A DNA stretch of 64,000 nt, taken from the NCBI GenBank assembly GCA_038496445.1, contig JALMLS010000564.1:434001-498000 (forward strand). Direction: 5' to 3'. Below the pieces are notes generated by a model. The model did no database searches. It was given only the letters and a program-made list of their open reading frames with translations, and was not told the origin of the DNA. Each line of letters begins with the position of its first letter. The stretch's first letter is position 1. The position numbers were made by a program, and so were the translations under genes. Positions 32,998-45,866 of the stretch are shown piece after piece. Source of the DNA: Trichosphaerium sp. ATCC 40318 (lineage: Eukaryota; Discosea; Flabellinia; Trichosidae).

Positions 32998-35900
32998 ATG
33001 GAGCCGTGGCTACAGGTACGACCATGTTATGGCTCACAAGGTTAACCAATACTGAAGAGACGAACCATCGAGCTTATACTCGACTTTGACTCGCCAGATA
33101 CGCCATCAAACATACTATATGACCAACATGGTCGCATTAAGGCTATGACCTTTGCCAAACTGATAGAAAAATTGACAAGCCCCAAACTTCACGGTACGTA
33201 TTATTTAGTACATACGCCACAACTACCACAGCAAGCCAAAAGCGGTCGTTTATTACCGAAAGTAGAAAAACTCCTTAGCAGTGTTATGGAAAGTAATTTA
33301 CGCCAAACGGTCATGTTGCACTTCTCTTTTGAGAATGCTGGCGCAGTTTTTAGCTAAACTTTTTTGTTCTTATATTTGTGTTAGATCCTAGCTTAGTACT
33401 CGAAGTCTTACTCACCTATCGTACATTTACTACGCCAAAGCAACTTCTTGGTGCACTTATACAGCGCTGTGAAACGTTTTTGGTTTTGAATGTTGATCAA
33501 GGGGAAAAATCCCTAAAAGTGTCTCTCAAGTACGCTCAATGTACCACTAAGAAAAAACCGCCTGTCGATCTTTTTTTTTTTCTGTTGAGACATTTTAAAT
33601 TAATCAACGAAAATAGGGTTTTGAATATTATCAATACGTGGATAACAAAGTTTTGGTTTGATTTCGCAAAAGAAGCAGACTTAGAGCACAATATTACAGA
33701 ATGGATTTTTATTATTCGTTCTCATCCTAAGCTCTCAAAACCCGCAACAAGAGTTCATGGTTCTTTAACAAAGAGGGTACGAATACATAGCTTTTTTATG
33801 ATAGTCATTTGTAACACCTCACGTGTTTCATTGTTGCATAAAATTACTGTTTAAATTTCTGACTTATACCTTTTTTTTGATTAGCTTGGTGATCATCAAA
33901 AAAAGATGGTAGAGGTATTTGATGAGCCACCGCCTACGCCAATATTGCCGAAGAACACAAGGTCATTCTTGCGCGGAAATTGGTGGGATTATGACTCTGA
34001 GGAGTTGTCAAGGCAATTCACTCTTATGGAATGGAATTTGTACAAGTAAGTTCTAAATGTCATACAAGTTTTGCGTCCGGTTTTGGTTTATCTAACTTTA
34101 CTTCAAGAGCAATAGAGCCTTGGGAACTACTAGGACATGGTTGGACCGAGAGCGACAAGGAACAACGCAGGTATGATGAAATAGCAGTGAAATTCCTCAG
34201 CTCACATTTTGTCAAGCCCAAATGTTCTAAAAGCTATTACTCGGTTTAATAATGTTTCAGAGTGGTGCAAATCTACAGTGTGCCTACTTGAAGATAAGAA
34301 ACTTAGAACAAGGTATCTATGCTCTATGAAACTCCTGTTTGTCTCACATTTTTAGAATGATGTGCAAGTGGCTAGAGATTGCTTCTGTGCGTAAATTATA
34401 CCTAACATAGTGAACTCTTTTTTAACTTTTGCTTTTTAGCACTGTGAAGCTTGTAATAACTTTAACTCTGCTATGCAAATATATGCTGCTTTATCTAGTG
34501 GACCGATACATAGACTACATCAAACGTATGGGGTACCTAAGTCTTGTTTTAGTATTTTATTGTTTTCAAGCGCTAACTTTTGTCAAACAGTCCATTGGTA
34601 AAACACATGAACAAATGCTAGAAAAGCTGAAATATACTTGCTCTAGTAGCAAGAACTATCAAAATCTTAGGCAGATATTAAGTCAAAGACAACCACCTAT
34701 AATCCCCTACCTCGGTATAAACAAAACATAAAAAAACGAACACTTACAATTAACATTAAGGAATGTACTTGACAGATCTTATATTCACAGAACAAGGGAA
34801 CAAAGATGAATTGAGTGGTTTAATTAATTTCTATAAGAGACGTTTAGTTTCTGAGACAATACGGGAGGTTCAACAGTTTCAACAACAAGCATATAATCTA
34901 GAACCAGTTGAGCACATACAAGCTAAAGTTTGTGAACAATTCACTTTTGATATGTTGACTGAGGATCAACATTATGCTTGCTCATATTATATGGAACCTA
35001 GAGAAGACCTAGGACCTCAAACACGTCCTGAAGTACTTGATACTCACGAGGTAAATCGTTAGCATTATACAACGTTATGACAAAGAATTTAGGTTCTTAT
35101 AAAACAATTCAAAACATCCTCTCTTAAAGCAAATTCTTCATGGTTATCATCAAAGCAATTTATACGTACAGTAAGTGGTGCCGAACGGGGATCTGGACAT
35201 ACTTCTCGAAAGACAACTGGTACCAAGCAAGAGTACGCCCTCTTTAAACAAAAACATTAAGAATACTGTTATTGTTAATGCTGCTTTAATAGAAAATCGC
35301 CAAGAATCAGTGGCCCAATTTCAACTGAAGTTAATGTCAAAGTGGGTCAACTGAAGAATGTTAAACACATTGTTCATGTTGAATACGATCCTGTTACAGG
35401 CCTTAAAGGTTTACCAAAGGAGTGGTCTGACCATATGGAAGGCATAGCTGTAGAGCTTCATGATAACTACAAACCAGTACCTGGTTTCACAGATCCTGAA
35501 CAAAAACTAAGTTGGCAGTATGATAGTGCTAATAAACGTATCACAAAACAGATACGTAATCCTCACACAAACAGACTCGAAACTAGATCGAGTTGTATAC
35601 TCACAGATCAGCCAGAGTTTGTAAAGTCTCGTATAAAGCAGTGGGAGACTTCTAGTGAGGTGTCAGAGAAGCCTATACCTCCACCTAAGCCTTTAAGAAT
35701 GCATGGAAATAAGAACAAGGTTAGACAATCTACTGGTTCTGATCCAAATGTACAAAATATTGAAGTTACTCTTACTAATTTTGAGACAATGGTTCAACAA
35801 GAAAGGTAAGCTTCGTCTTTTGACTTTTTTCTTGTTTTTTTCTCCTTCTCTTGTTTTGTCTCTTTTGTTGATGGGTTTTTTCTAGAGAACTAGAAAGGGA

Positions 35901-37304
35901 ATGTCAGACTTTGTCTGCAAACCATGTTGATATGCTTGAAAAGAAACAACAAGAGCTTATCCAAGCAGCTAAGGATAACAAGAGATATGGCAGAGGACAA
36001 ACAGCTGTCATCGAAGAAGAACAAATAGACATTGAGTTTCAATTGTTACTTGAAGAGGAACGTAAATTGCGTGAAGAACAAGAGAGACTTGAACGCGCAA
36101 GTCAAAAGGTTAGAGATAAAGAAGAGCGTGAAAAAGCGAACTTAAATGCAAAGAAAGAGAAGGAAGAACGTGAAAGACAAGAAAAAGCGAATCTCAAGGC
36201 AAAACGTGATCAAGAAGAACGTGCTCGTTTACAGAAGCAGCAAGCTCGTCAAGAGGAGCGTAAGCACCAGAGAAAGAGAGAACAAGAAGAACGTGCAAGA
36301 GCACGTAAAGCGTCAAAGAGAAAGAAGGAACATGAGGAAGCACGTAGGAATAAAGCTGCTTCTAAGAAAGAAGAGGAGCAGAGAAGAAAGCGTGAAGCTG
36401 GAGATCGTAAACGTTTAAAGAGAGCTTCATCAATGAGAAAGAAACGTCCTCCTCCTGCTAGACCTAGAGCCCATGCTGCTTCTATATCTAATAGCAGATC
36501 AATGTCAGTGGCTAGCCGTACAAGACAATGGGAGAAAAACGGTGAGAATAATGTGAAGGGAAGTGCTTCTGTTGCTCTTGAACAGATTGAAAGAAGTGCA
36601 AGCACGTCTAGGAAGATAAGAAAAGTAAAGAGACAAAGCTCGAGGAGAAAGACTTCTCAGCGTGCTAAGACATCAGATGATTTACCTCGTAGAAGGATAG
36701 GAAGTCATAATAGATCAAAATCAGAAATTGGATTATCTGATAGAATAGCAAACTCTCCTTTTTTTCAAAGAGATGTACCAGCTTTGAACTTAAAGGCTAC
36801 TGACTCTTCGTACTCAAAGTCTCCTAGTACCAGTCCTAAACCTCATACAACTAGGCCTAAAGCTAGGCCACCACCTAAGAGACAAGTATCAAGGTCTCAG
36901 ACGTATGTAGATGAAACAGATTTTATTCAACTCCATTACTTTTGATTTAATTTTTTTGATAGGATGAGAGGTTTAAAGAGAAGAGCGAGTAAAAGGAAAA
37001 ATGTGGGCAGTACGAGACAAATTACAGTATTGATAGATTACTGGAAAGGTAGTACACGACTTAACATAGAAGTCAATACGCTGAAAGGTGTTGAAAGTCA
37101 GATAAAAGAGGGCTTAAGTACCAAGTACGATACACCTTTTTTTTTTCACAAAGTATCATTTGTTTTGAGTCTAATTTCTTTGAAAGGCGTGTTAAGTTAG
37201 AGTTCTGGAATGAACAGAGTCGAGTATGGATACCTCTATCAAAAGTAGAGGTATTACGTAATTTCACAAAATTACGTGCTAGTAAAAAAGGATCCTTCTT
37301 TTGA
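32998..37304 (+). CDS. RasGEF with CRIB-like motif and coiled coil
   Basis: ATG at 32998 (MEPWLQ, spliced to RRTIELILDFDSPDTPSN). The RasGEF N-terminal domain is seen in FAKLIEKLTSPKLHDPSLV and LEVLLTYRTFTTPKQLLGAL. The catalytic Cdc25-type domain runs through AIEPWELLGHGWTESDKEQR, FNNVSEWCKSTVCLLEDKK, NFNSAMQIYAALSSGPIHRL and PPIIPYLGMYLTDLIFTEQG. After it comes a CRIB/PBD-like stretch (LKNVKHIVHVEYDPVTGLKG followed by LPKEWSDHM), a long Lys/Glu/Arg coiled coil (about 35.9-36.4 kb), a Ser/Arg/Lys-rich basic region and a small C-terminal domain ending RASKKGSFF. It would activate Ras-type GTPases, and the CRIB-like part suggests input from Rac/Cdc42. RasGEF families are expanded in amoebae. 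Introns are short; some borders are approximate. Confidence 0.85.
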
Positions 37305-37520
37305 TCGGGTTTCTTTTTGTTTTTTCACATAGGACAAATTTTTTTTGTTGTAAGAGTAGTGTAAATAAACTTTGTAAAAAATCTTTGTTTTGTTTATCAA
37401 ATTAACGAAAGGGTTGTACACTGAAAATACAGACCTTTTTTTGTTCAATGAGAAGTGTACTGGTCAACTTACGTAGGAGTTCTTGAGTTAATTTTAAATA
37501 CACTTTTTTTTATTTTTTCT

Positions 37521-40500
37521 TTAGGTTAGGTGCCCATTCAACCAAACGATTGCCTTTGCTTTTGTTGTTGAACTCCACATAGCTCCTTGATTAACCAAAC
37601 CAATCAATTGAAGTTTTGAGTATTTCTAAAACGAGAAAAAGTTAAAGACAAAAAAGTACTTGTTTGTCAACTAAATCGTACATTTGCTTTTTTAATCCAT
37701 TCTAACATGTCATCATCAGGTAAATAGTACGCTTTGATGTAGTCATCAAGGAACTTATAATGAGCTGAGACATCAATTGATATCGACTTTTTTAACTCTA
37801 GAGTAAGAGCAGTATAATCAAGAGCCATCACAGCTCGACCTTGTGTGCTGCACTATCGGTACAAAGTCAGAACAAGTCAGAAAAAAATAAAATGCTTTTC
37901 TACGAGTGATCTTAAAAATACTCATTTTGCACGCACCTTTTTCGCTTTTGACCATCCTTCTACTATACTATCACTCGCCATAAACACCATACTATTCAAT
38001 AATATATTCACAACGTTCTTGGGAAGAGATGTGCCCATAGATTTTAATGACTTTAACCGTTTTGAAAACTTGGAAATTTTGGTTGTGATTGCTTCAACAT
38101 AAGGGTTCGCATTTATAGGTATGTCCTCCATATTCCAGTTGCAAGCAATAACTTGTTGTATCACATCATCACGCTTCATAGATAATAAGAATAAAGAAAT
38201 AGTACAGCAAAGAACAAAACTTCACATGCCTGAAGCATCGTCGCTGTGAAACCTTTGTAGATGTGGTCACGGAGTTCTGTGATGATACCAACGCTTTGAT
38301 CTGAGTGGGGTGGTATTAGTAATACTATATAAAAGGAAATCTATTCATACCATAGAAGCTCTGAAGATGGGATTTTTGGTTCTTTGATACAAGCACAAAG
38401 GAAATAGGGACTTTTAATTGTTCCATCATTCTTTTAACAAATACCAATGATTCAGCGGCAGTAGCACGATGTTGTACACCAAGTAGTGAGTGCATATTGT
38501 TCAAGTCAACCATGGATGTTAATTCTACTGGTGCAATGCGTATACCAGTTTTAGAGTTTACTTGAATACCAGCGCTACCTGTACAAAGTTAACCTTTCAC
38601 AATGTGGATCTCTAAAAAAGTGTAATCCAAGACGTACCAACAGAAGCGTTATTAGAGAGTATCAAGGTGTCTTGTATACGAGATAAAGAGCCGTCAAGTA
38701 GCCTAGAGCATCGCACAAAGTTCTTTGGAGGACCAAAGAAGTCAGATACAGTATATAACTTAGTAGTTAAGGATAAACTCTGAGGGTTTTATCAAAAAAA
38801 AAAGCACTTTGAAAAAGGTAGGATACGAAAAATTCTAGGACATTTGCAATGCCACGTAAGACTTGTAACGATATTGGTTTGAGAATCTTCATCATGGAGC
38901 AATACTTGCCCAGAAATCGTGCTACATTTATGGTTGAGGTTGTAATTAGTGGTGCTTCTTTTACTTCCTAAAGCTTGTCAATTTAAGGTATCATCAAAGG
39001 ATTGTACTTCATCTCCCTCGTCGACAGACTCGCTCAAACTTGAAGAAGATGTTCCTACATAGTGTGTCAATCAAGTATTGATGAACTGAAGCTAGCTACA
39101 TTACCATTTGCGCCATTCTCAGGAGGTAATTCAGCAGAGAAAGGATTACCATTCTTAATAAAATTATCAAAAAAGCTCAACTTTTCATCAACTGGAGCTG
39201 GTAATAGGTGTGTATCCAAAATAAACCTCTTAATCTCAGGTACATCATTAACACCAAAACCTGGAGACACAGGACATCCTGCCCACGTTTCATTCTCCAA
39301 AATTTGCCGTAAATTCTACAAAACGTCCAAAAATATTAGCACATTTTTTGATTGTTGGTTGCTGTTGGCAAATGTAAGCGTACTTCCATGGATTTGTGGT
39401 GAAAGGATTCATAGTATTTTTTACTATAAATCTTCAATGCATCTTTGAGCTTTGTTGGCGGCTTCTGAGTAAACTCTTCCCCAACAGCAATAAACTACAG
39501 ATCAATAAACAATAAACACATAAAGCAGATAAAATATATCTCTTACTGTATTAAGAAGATCAAGGACTTCCAAGAACTTCTCAAGCTGAAATTGGCTGAT
39601 ATTTCCAGAGGCAACCTTGTATAAAGTAAGACTAAAGATTTCTACGTTCGAGGGGTTTCCTTTCAACAAGGTAAATAACAACATACCATAATAGACATGC
39701 GTTGCTCCATTTCATCCCACAATTGTCCTTTAGATGCCAGCATTGATTTTTTTGTACTAGCGTAGAACGCTCTTAGGCCTTTATCGACTTTCTCGTCACT
39801 TCAAAGTTAAGAACAAAAAAGAAAAAAGGGTAATGATTTTACATCAAAGAATTGAGAAGGTAGGATACACAGACTCGCTCTCTAGGAATCGTATCATGTT
39901 ATAATGTCGGTAAATTAACTCTGCGAATTGTTCCATTATAAGTCGTATACAAGAAGCGTATTGATCTTCCGGTAATCGCCCGGCCAAGCGCTTAAACTTT
40001 TTTCTAAAAACGCCTAAGAAAAAAAGTCTGTATTGTGCTTAGATTACCGTTTTAATGATTCTGCGTCGTCTGCCAGTTTTGGGTTCATCAGTACATGTGC
40101 GTATAATACGTTTTTAGATTGCACACGCACAGCCCTACCAAAATGAAGCATCATAAGCTCCACAAGCCTGAAATTCTTTTCTTTTGACTTCACACAATGA
40201 TACGCCAGTAGAACTTTACGGAACATATCTGCAGTAAAATGATCTGTACACATGACAAAGAGCACACTATTTAACTTCGTTTTTACAACCCTATAAAACT
40301 TCTACAGGTCGTGTCAGATTTAATAAAAAAATAAAAAGTCTCAAGTAAAGAAAATTGATAATTAACTATTGGCGTACGTCTAGGTTCTTTTCGTATCCTT
40401 GTATAGCCTTAATCCCACCAGTATTCTGTACTAAATGTTGTGCAGCATGGACGAGCTTCACAGCACCGACAAGGTCGCCATTCTGAAGAGTGACACGCAA

Positions 40501-41284
40501 GTCTTTTTTGAGCACAACAATCTTCTTAATGTCCAATAACACCTTGATTAGGGCTTTCAAAATTTCTCGTCTTCTGTAGAGTGCAGTAGGTACAATGCCC
40601 TCAGATGCTAATAGGGTTTTGGCCGATTTTAAACTATCTCTAGACATTTTGCAATCGCGTGTTGTGACGCTTAGGGACAAGCTAATATGCTGTATTTTAC
40701 GCATTGCCAATACTAACGGAGGATTATGGGCAACTGACAACAAAAGTAAAGTAGGCGTACCAAAATCGTCATAGCTGTTCATTACTTTATTGGTGAGCTG
40801 TGCTGAAACGATGTCAAGGTCCTAAACATTTTTTCAGCAACGCAGATCACTTTTTTGGGTGTTATGTTTTACATACCGCTTGACGTTCGATACATTTACG
40901 TTTTATGTGACCCTCAACGTCATCTTCAGGTAGATTTGCGAAAACGCTAGCAATTGGGTCAAAGCCCGCTTCAAAGTAACCTCTTGGTAATCCTGGTAAC
41001 AGATCTTTGGCAGGTGCCTCAGAAAAATCGTTAGCAAATTATATTTTCCTCTATGTTGTGTGATTGTTCTCCATTACACTTACAGACGCCGCCATTTGAC
41101 TTCGGGACCTCATTGGTCGTGTTTTAGGCATCTTGGTTACAATTTTCTTACTGTCACTACTTTTAACGCCATTACTTGCTACTTTGTTATCATTGTCGTC
41201 AAAAGGATTTTTGGACTCATCAAACGGATTACTGGGCTTCTCGTCATCAAATGGGTTCCCTTGGGGAACAGAATCATTCTGCAT
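37521..41284 (-). CDS. VPS50: Syndetin / VPS50, EARP tethering complex
   Basis: ATG at 41284 (MQNDSVPQG). The N-terminus carries three NPF motifs (NPFDDE, NPFDES, NPFDDN), ligands for EH domains. Then comes the conserved syndetin start FEAGFDPIASVFANLPEDD, followed by QADLDIVSAQLTNKVMNSYDDFG and a long helical body (LASEGIVPTALYRRREILKAL, LQNGDLVGAVKLVHAAQHL). The C-terminus has the DUF2451 signature DYIKAYYLPDDDMLEWIKKYS followed by KLQLIGLVN. Syndetin replaces VPS54 in the GARP-like EARP complex that tethers recycling endosomes. About 12 exons; stop TAA at 37521-37523. Convergent with RasGEF. The identification rests on both termini matching. NPF motifs are an addition not known to me in the animal protein. 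Confidence 0.85.
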
Positions 41285-41475
41285 TTTTGTCAGAGCGAAA
41301 GCCGCTTTGACGTTTCGGTTACAACCCAAATTCTGGCAAAGACATATTCCTAATGTCAACTTCTACAGTCACAATTTTTCAACTAATCTTGCAATAAAAA
41401 AATTGGTCATTAATTTAATTTTTTATACACGACGTCAAGAGCGACAGATGAGATTACAGTATTATGGCGAAATCA

Positions 41476-42423
41476 TCAACAGCAAGTTTTCTTGGGTGGC
41501 TCCAGTTCTTCAACAGGAGCTTTCTGACAAATTGTTAAGTAAAGTTTATGTGCATTTGTTACCTCGTCTGCAAGGCTTATACCACGTTCCCTACCGGGCC
41601 CATGTCGCTGTGCTAGAATAACATCTTTGCTAATTAGCGTGTGACGTTTTATCACGTGGGTACCGTGTGCTAATTCTTCCATTACTTCATCTATATTTGT
41701 ATTTTCTTTACATGATGTTGTCAAAAAATTAATGCCTAGTTCCTCAGCTAGGGCGGCACCCTGCTCGAATAACTCTTTGTAGCCATCAATAACATCAATT
41801 TTGTTAGCTAAGATACTCAATCAACAGAGTAGGGAACTTGGTTATTGTACCAATGAGAAGGATTGGGATATTGGGATCATCTACCTTTAGTTTTAGGTCT
41901 GCTATCCACTTCTTTACGTTAAAAAACGTTTGTTGTCTCGTAATATCGAATACGACAATAGCTCCTACAGAACCCCTGTAGTACAGTCTTGTCATTGAAG
42001 AAAATCGCTCTTGACCAGCCACTAGCTGATTTGTGAGCTACAAATTGTATCCCTAGTGAGTACTCACCATCCCACAGTTGAAGCGTTACAGTCTTGCCCT
42101 TAACAGTTACCACCTTAGATGCCAAGTCAACGCCTACAATGGTCAGTACAGCTATAAAAATTTAAATCACGTACCAACAGTTGCTGTGTAACTGTCATCG
42201 TACTTTCCCTAACGGAATGTTAGTGACCTGGTATGTCACGTGTTCTATTTTTTTTTTTGTTTCTTACGTATATTAGGCGTTGAATCAACGCAGTCTTTCC
42301 ACAACCGACGTCACCAATTACAATTACTACCAAAAGCATGATTTTCGAAACACTACACTATTACATACCCTTAATAATATCAGTGTCTTCGGTACCGTAG
42401 TTGTTTGCGTTTGTGGCACTCAT
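41476..42423 (-). CDS. Rab-family small GTPase, Rab32-like
   Basis: ATG at 42423 (MSATNANNYGTEDTDIIK). After splicing: P-loop IVIGDVGCGKTALIQRL, switch I YDDSYTATVGVDLASKVV, switch II QLWDVAGQERFSSMTRLYYR, the NKID guanine motif (LLIANKIDVIDG), the SCK/SAK motif TTSCKENTNIDEVMEEL and a C-terminal CC prenylation end (PPKKTCC). V-A-G-Q-E in switch II and the switch I wording point to the Rab32/38 group, which works on lysosome-related organelles and mitochondria-ER contacts. A stretch of about 90 nt after MEELAHG is best removed as an intron to reach EVTNAHKLYLTICQ. It is divergent from the FAHD2-like gene, 82 bp apart. Confidence 0.9.
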
Positions 42424-42505
42424 TGTGGGTCAACGACAGAGCAACACTTTGCTGTATGTGAAGTATTTTGACTGGAGTAAATCGAGAGTTTACACCAGCT
42501 TCACA
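42424..42505. promoter_or_regulatory. 82-bp divergent promoter, Rab / FAHD2-like
   Basis: The start codons of the two genes (42423 minus, 42506 plus) are 82 bp apart, so regulatory sequences are shared or overlap. No TATA-like element stands out. Confidence 0.5.
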
Positions 42506-43651
42506 ATGAGACTCGTGACCTTTTGCAAAGGAGATAAAGTACTAAGAGTGGGTGCCCTACGCAACGAGAAGAAAGATGTAGTCGATTTATCATCAACGTG
42601 GTCCAGCATGCGCTCGTTTATCACAGAAGGCACGTTAAACGCTGTTTGTTTGAAACGCCAACTGAAAAATTTTTGTAGGCGAACCAGCACTGGAAGCAGC
42701 CTCTAAGATGGTAAAGGAAGCCACTGATACCCACGCACTTGCTGATGTTGTGATTAAAGCCCCAATTTACGACCCTGAAAAAATTGTGAGTTTTGAAATG
42801 TCACGCGAAAAATGACTTCTAACAATCACACAGGTATGTATTGGCCTAAACTACAAAGATCACGCAGCAGAAAGCGGCATGACAATTCCAGAAACACCTG
42901 TATTCTTTGCTAAATATCCACCAAGTATTATTGGTCCTAACGAAACAATAATACTCCCTCCTGTACAACTTAGAGCTTTCTATTTTTTGTTCTTTTTACT
43001 AACAGTAACCAGGAAAGTAAGGAGGTAGACTACGAAGTAGAGATGGTTATTGTTATTGGTAAGAAGGGTAGAAGAATCAAGAAGGAAGACGCCATGAACC
43101 ACGTGCTTGGATACACAGGTATCACGTTTGGTAATAGTTTCTTGTTACCTCACTGACCTTTTTAGTCGGGCACGACGTTTCTGCACGTGACCTACAGTTG
43201 GGTGGGGCGAAGCAATGGGTTAAAGGAAAGTGCTGGGAGACATTCGCACCAATTGGACCTGCGATTGTAACAAAGGATCTAATACCAGACATTCATAAAT
43301 GTCGTATTTGGTGTAGCCTTAATGGTAAGATGATGCAAGACTCAAACACGGACCAACTAGCATTTAACGTCCCAGAACTGGTACTCCACAGCAAAAACAT
43401 TACTAAGTGTTAACATTACCAAGGTCTCATACTTGTCCGGTGTAATGACGTTGACTCCTGGAGATCTTATTTTCACAGGTACAATTTTCGCGTACTGAAA
43501 CGTTATAAAACGTGATTTTTACTTAGGAACGCCGCCTGGTGTTGGTTTTGCGCGTAAGCCTCCTGTTTTCTTGAAAGAGGGCGACAGCGTTACTGTTGGT
43601 ATTGAAGGTTTGGGTGAATTAACGAACAACGTTAAGGACGAACAATTGTAA
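42506..43651 (+). CDS. Fumarylacetoacetate hydrolase family protein, FAHD2-like
   Basis: ATG at 42506 ([18 protein letters not shown]). The first intron (42630-42678, 49 nt) begins with GC and not GT; using it restores [13 protein letters not shown] in frame. The catalytic domain contains [15 protein letters not shown], the metal-binding ExE in [11 protein letters not shown], the third acidic ligand in [26 protein letters not shown] and the closing motif [17 protein letters not shown]. These are all hallmarks of FAH-family C-C hydrolases/decarboxylases with a magnesium centre. N-terminal length fits FAHD2. The substrate is not known with certainty. No transit peptide is evident. Ends [12 protein letters not shown]. 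Confidence 0.9.
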
Positions 43652-43787
43652 CGCGAGTTCAGAAAATGATTGTAATGAATGATGTGCTAGAGCGTTATTA
43701 CGCACGTTAAAAAACGTGAAAAATTGTTTAAGTCTACTATTCAGTTTTAGTTTACTCAATACCATTTAAACACCTCCGCAAACTAAA

Positions 43788-45136
43788 ATGAGCAACCAAC
43801 TTGATGCATTGAAGGCTTTGACAACTGTTGTCGCCGACTCAGGTGATTTCGAGTCATTTAAAGACTTGAAGCCTCAAGATGCTACCACCAATCCATCCGT
43901 GCGTATAGACAGCAATTTATCTGTTTTCGGAAGTAGAGCTCACCTCAATTTTCTCCGTAACCTTACACGTACGCTTTAGCTCATTTTCAAAGCTGCCGCA
44001 CAACCTGAATACCAAGCGCTCTTCGATAAGGCACTCGACACAGCTCGTGCTCAAAGCAAAGACTTGGAGGAGCAAGTAAAGATTTCACTCGATCAACTCG
44101 CTGTCAACTTCGGCGTTGAGATCCTAAAAATCATTCCTGGTCGCGTCAGCACTGAAATTGATGCTCGTCTTTCCTACAACACTCAAGGAAGCATTGATAA
44201 GGCTATGCAACTCTTCAAGATGTACGAAGGTACGCAATAATGAGTAACAGGACAGTTTGGTCTTAAATTCTCTAGCCGCTGGTGTAGACCCTAAGAAACG
44301 TGTTTTGTTCAAACTAGCCAGTACTTGGGAAGGTATCAAAGCCGCTGAGCACCTTGAGAAGCAGGTACAAACTTGGAAACATTATTTTTTATTTTGTTAC
44401 ATTTTGGTTATTTTCCTTACGCAGTACAGGGCATTCATACAAACATGACCCTCATGTTCGGTTTCTGCCAAGCTGTTGCCTCCGCTGAAGTTGGCGCCAC
44501 TTTGGTCAGCCCATTCGTAGGAAGGATCTTAGGTGCGTGTTACAATTAGTAGATGTTTTCGCTCCTTGCGGACAAAGTACTATGTATTGAAAAAAACATC
44601 CGTTTGACTTACTTACTGCATTACTCACGCCTATCATAGATTTCTGGAAGAAGGAAACTGGTAAGACTTACACCGCTGAAGAGGATCCAGGTGTCTTATC
44701 CGTAAGATCAATCTACAACTACTACAAGAAATACGGCTACAAAACAATTGGTGCGAATTTTTTTTTTTCTATGTTGTTTACAATTTCTTGTAGTTATGGG
44801 TGCCTCTTTCAGATCTAAGGAAGAAATCCTCGCTCTTGCTGGCTGTGACTACCTCACAATTGGTACTGTGCACAGTCTGTACATCAATCTAATAATTTAT
44901 TAGCACCAAAATGGTTGAAGGCTATGGCCGAGTGCACTGAGCCTGTCCCAAGACATTTGAGCGTTGAGGAAGCCAAAAAGACATCAGTTGAGAAAATGAC
45001 ATTTGATGAAGCTTCTTTCCGTTGGGCTCTTGGTGAGGACGCTTGCGCTACCACCAAGCTTGCTGAAGGTATCCGTAACTTCGCTAAAGACACTGTAAAA
45101 CTTGAAGCCATCATCAGAGAGCGCCTTCAAAAGTAA
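43788..45136 (+). CDS. Transaldolase
   Basis: ATG at 43788 ([19 protein letters not shown]). Exons give [36 protein letters not shown], the Schiff-base lysine in [65 protein letters not shown] and [20 protein letters not shown], then [22 protein letters not shown] and a Lys end. The full class I (TalB-type) domain is present at about 325 residues. It transfers a dihydroxyacetone unit from sedoheptulose-7-phosphate to glyceraldehyde-3-phosphate in the cytosolic pentose phosphate pathway. About six exons with introns of 45-100 nt. The regular codon use suggests a well-expressed gene. Confidence 0.95.
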
Positions 45137-45866
45137 ATTGTTGTTATAAACAGGTAATAAACTGGTTACAGTTAAAATCACTGCACGTTTGTTTATTTCT
45201 CACGGGGTAACTACGCTAAAGCTAATTCAATAGTTGGCGTATATTAAGTCTACAGCGTTTAGAGTATAGTTTATACTTGCGTAGGGTTGTCAGAAACCGA
45301 ATTCTCGCCAGCTGTCTTAGGTTTTTTACAACTTTCGCAACAAAATGTAGACAATGTAATAGAGCTTTTTTATTGGACCAAACCAATATTATCAAGTATC
45401 AGTAAGTATAAGCACGTTTTTCTGACATTTGTGTACATTTTTTACTTTTCTTGACGCTCTAGAGTAGAATCAAAAACTGCCAAAACACTCCTTACTGGTT
45501 AACAACGCGCCATATACACGTACCATATCATCAAATAGAAAATCAAATTTGTAAAGAAAGGGCAATTCGCCAAAACACGCCACAAAAGTTCTATTTATGT
45601 TTTAAATGCCTTTTCAAGCGTTATTTTTGATAGTCCGGCGCTATAAAGATTTGTAACATTTGACGCCTCAGTACTTACATCCTAGGTGTAGATAACGGAC
45701 CACAGTGTACAGTAAACATAAAACAAGAATAAAGTGTGCGGTGTAAGGCATCTTAAGCATCACCGAGTTTATTGGTAAGTCAGAAAACAAGATAATCTCG
45801 GAGTCACCTCACAGCAATACTTCAATCTAGTTAAGCACATAGCATAAAAAAAAATACCTGACACTC
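45137..45866. other. 730-bp spacer, nothing recognised
   Basis: AT-rich on both strands with only short frames. It holds the 3' flank of transaldolase and the promoter of the armadillo/BTB gene. Confidence 0.5.

Noticed and set aside
36249-36605. Minus-strand Leu/Ser-rich frame
   Set aside because: Antisense shadow of the Lys/Arg-rich coiled coil of the RasGEF.
37521-41284. AP180/ANTH or VPS54 protein
   Set aside because: NPF motifs suggested an endocytic adaptor, but the DYIKAYYLP C-terminus and the N-terminal block are syndetin features.
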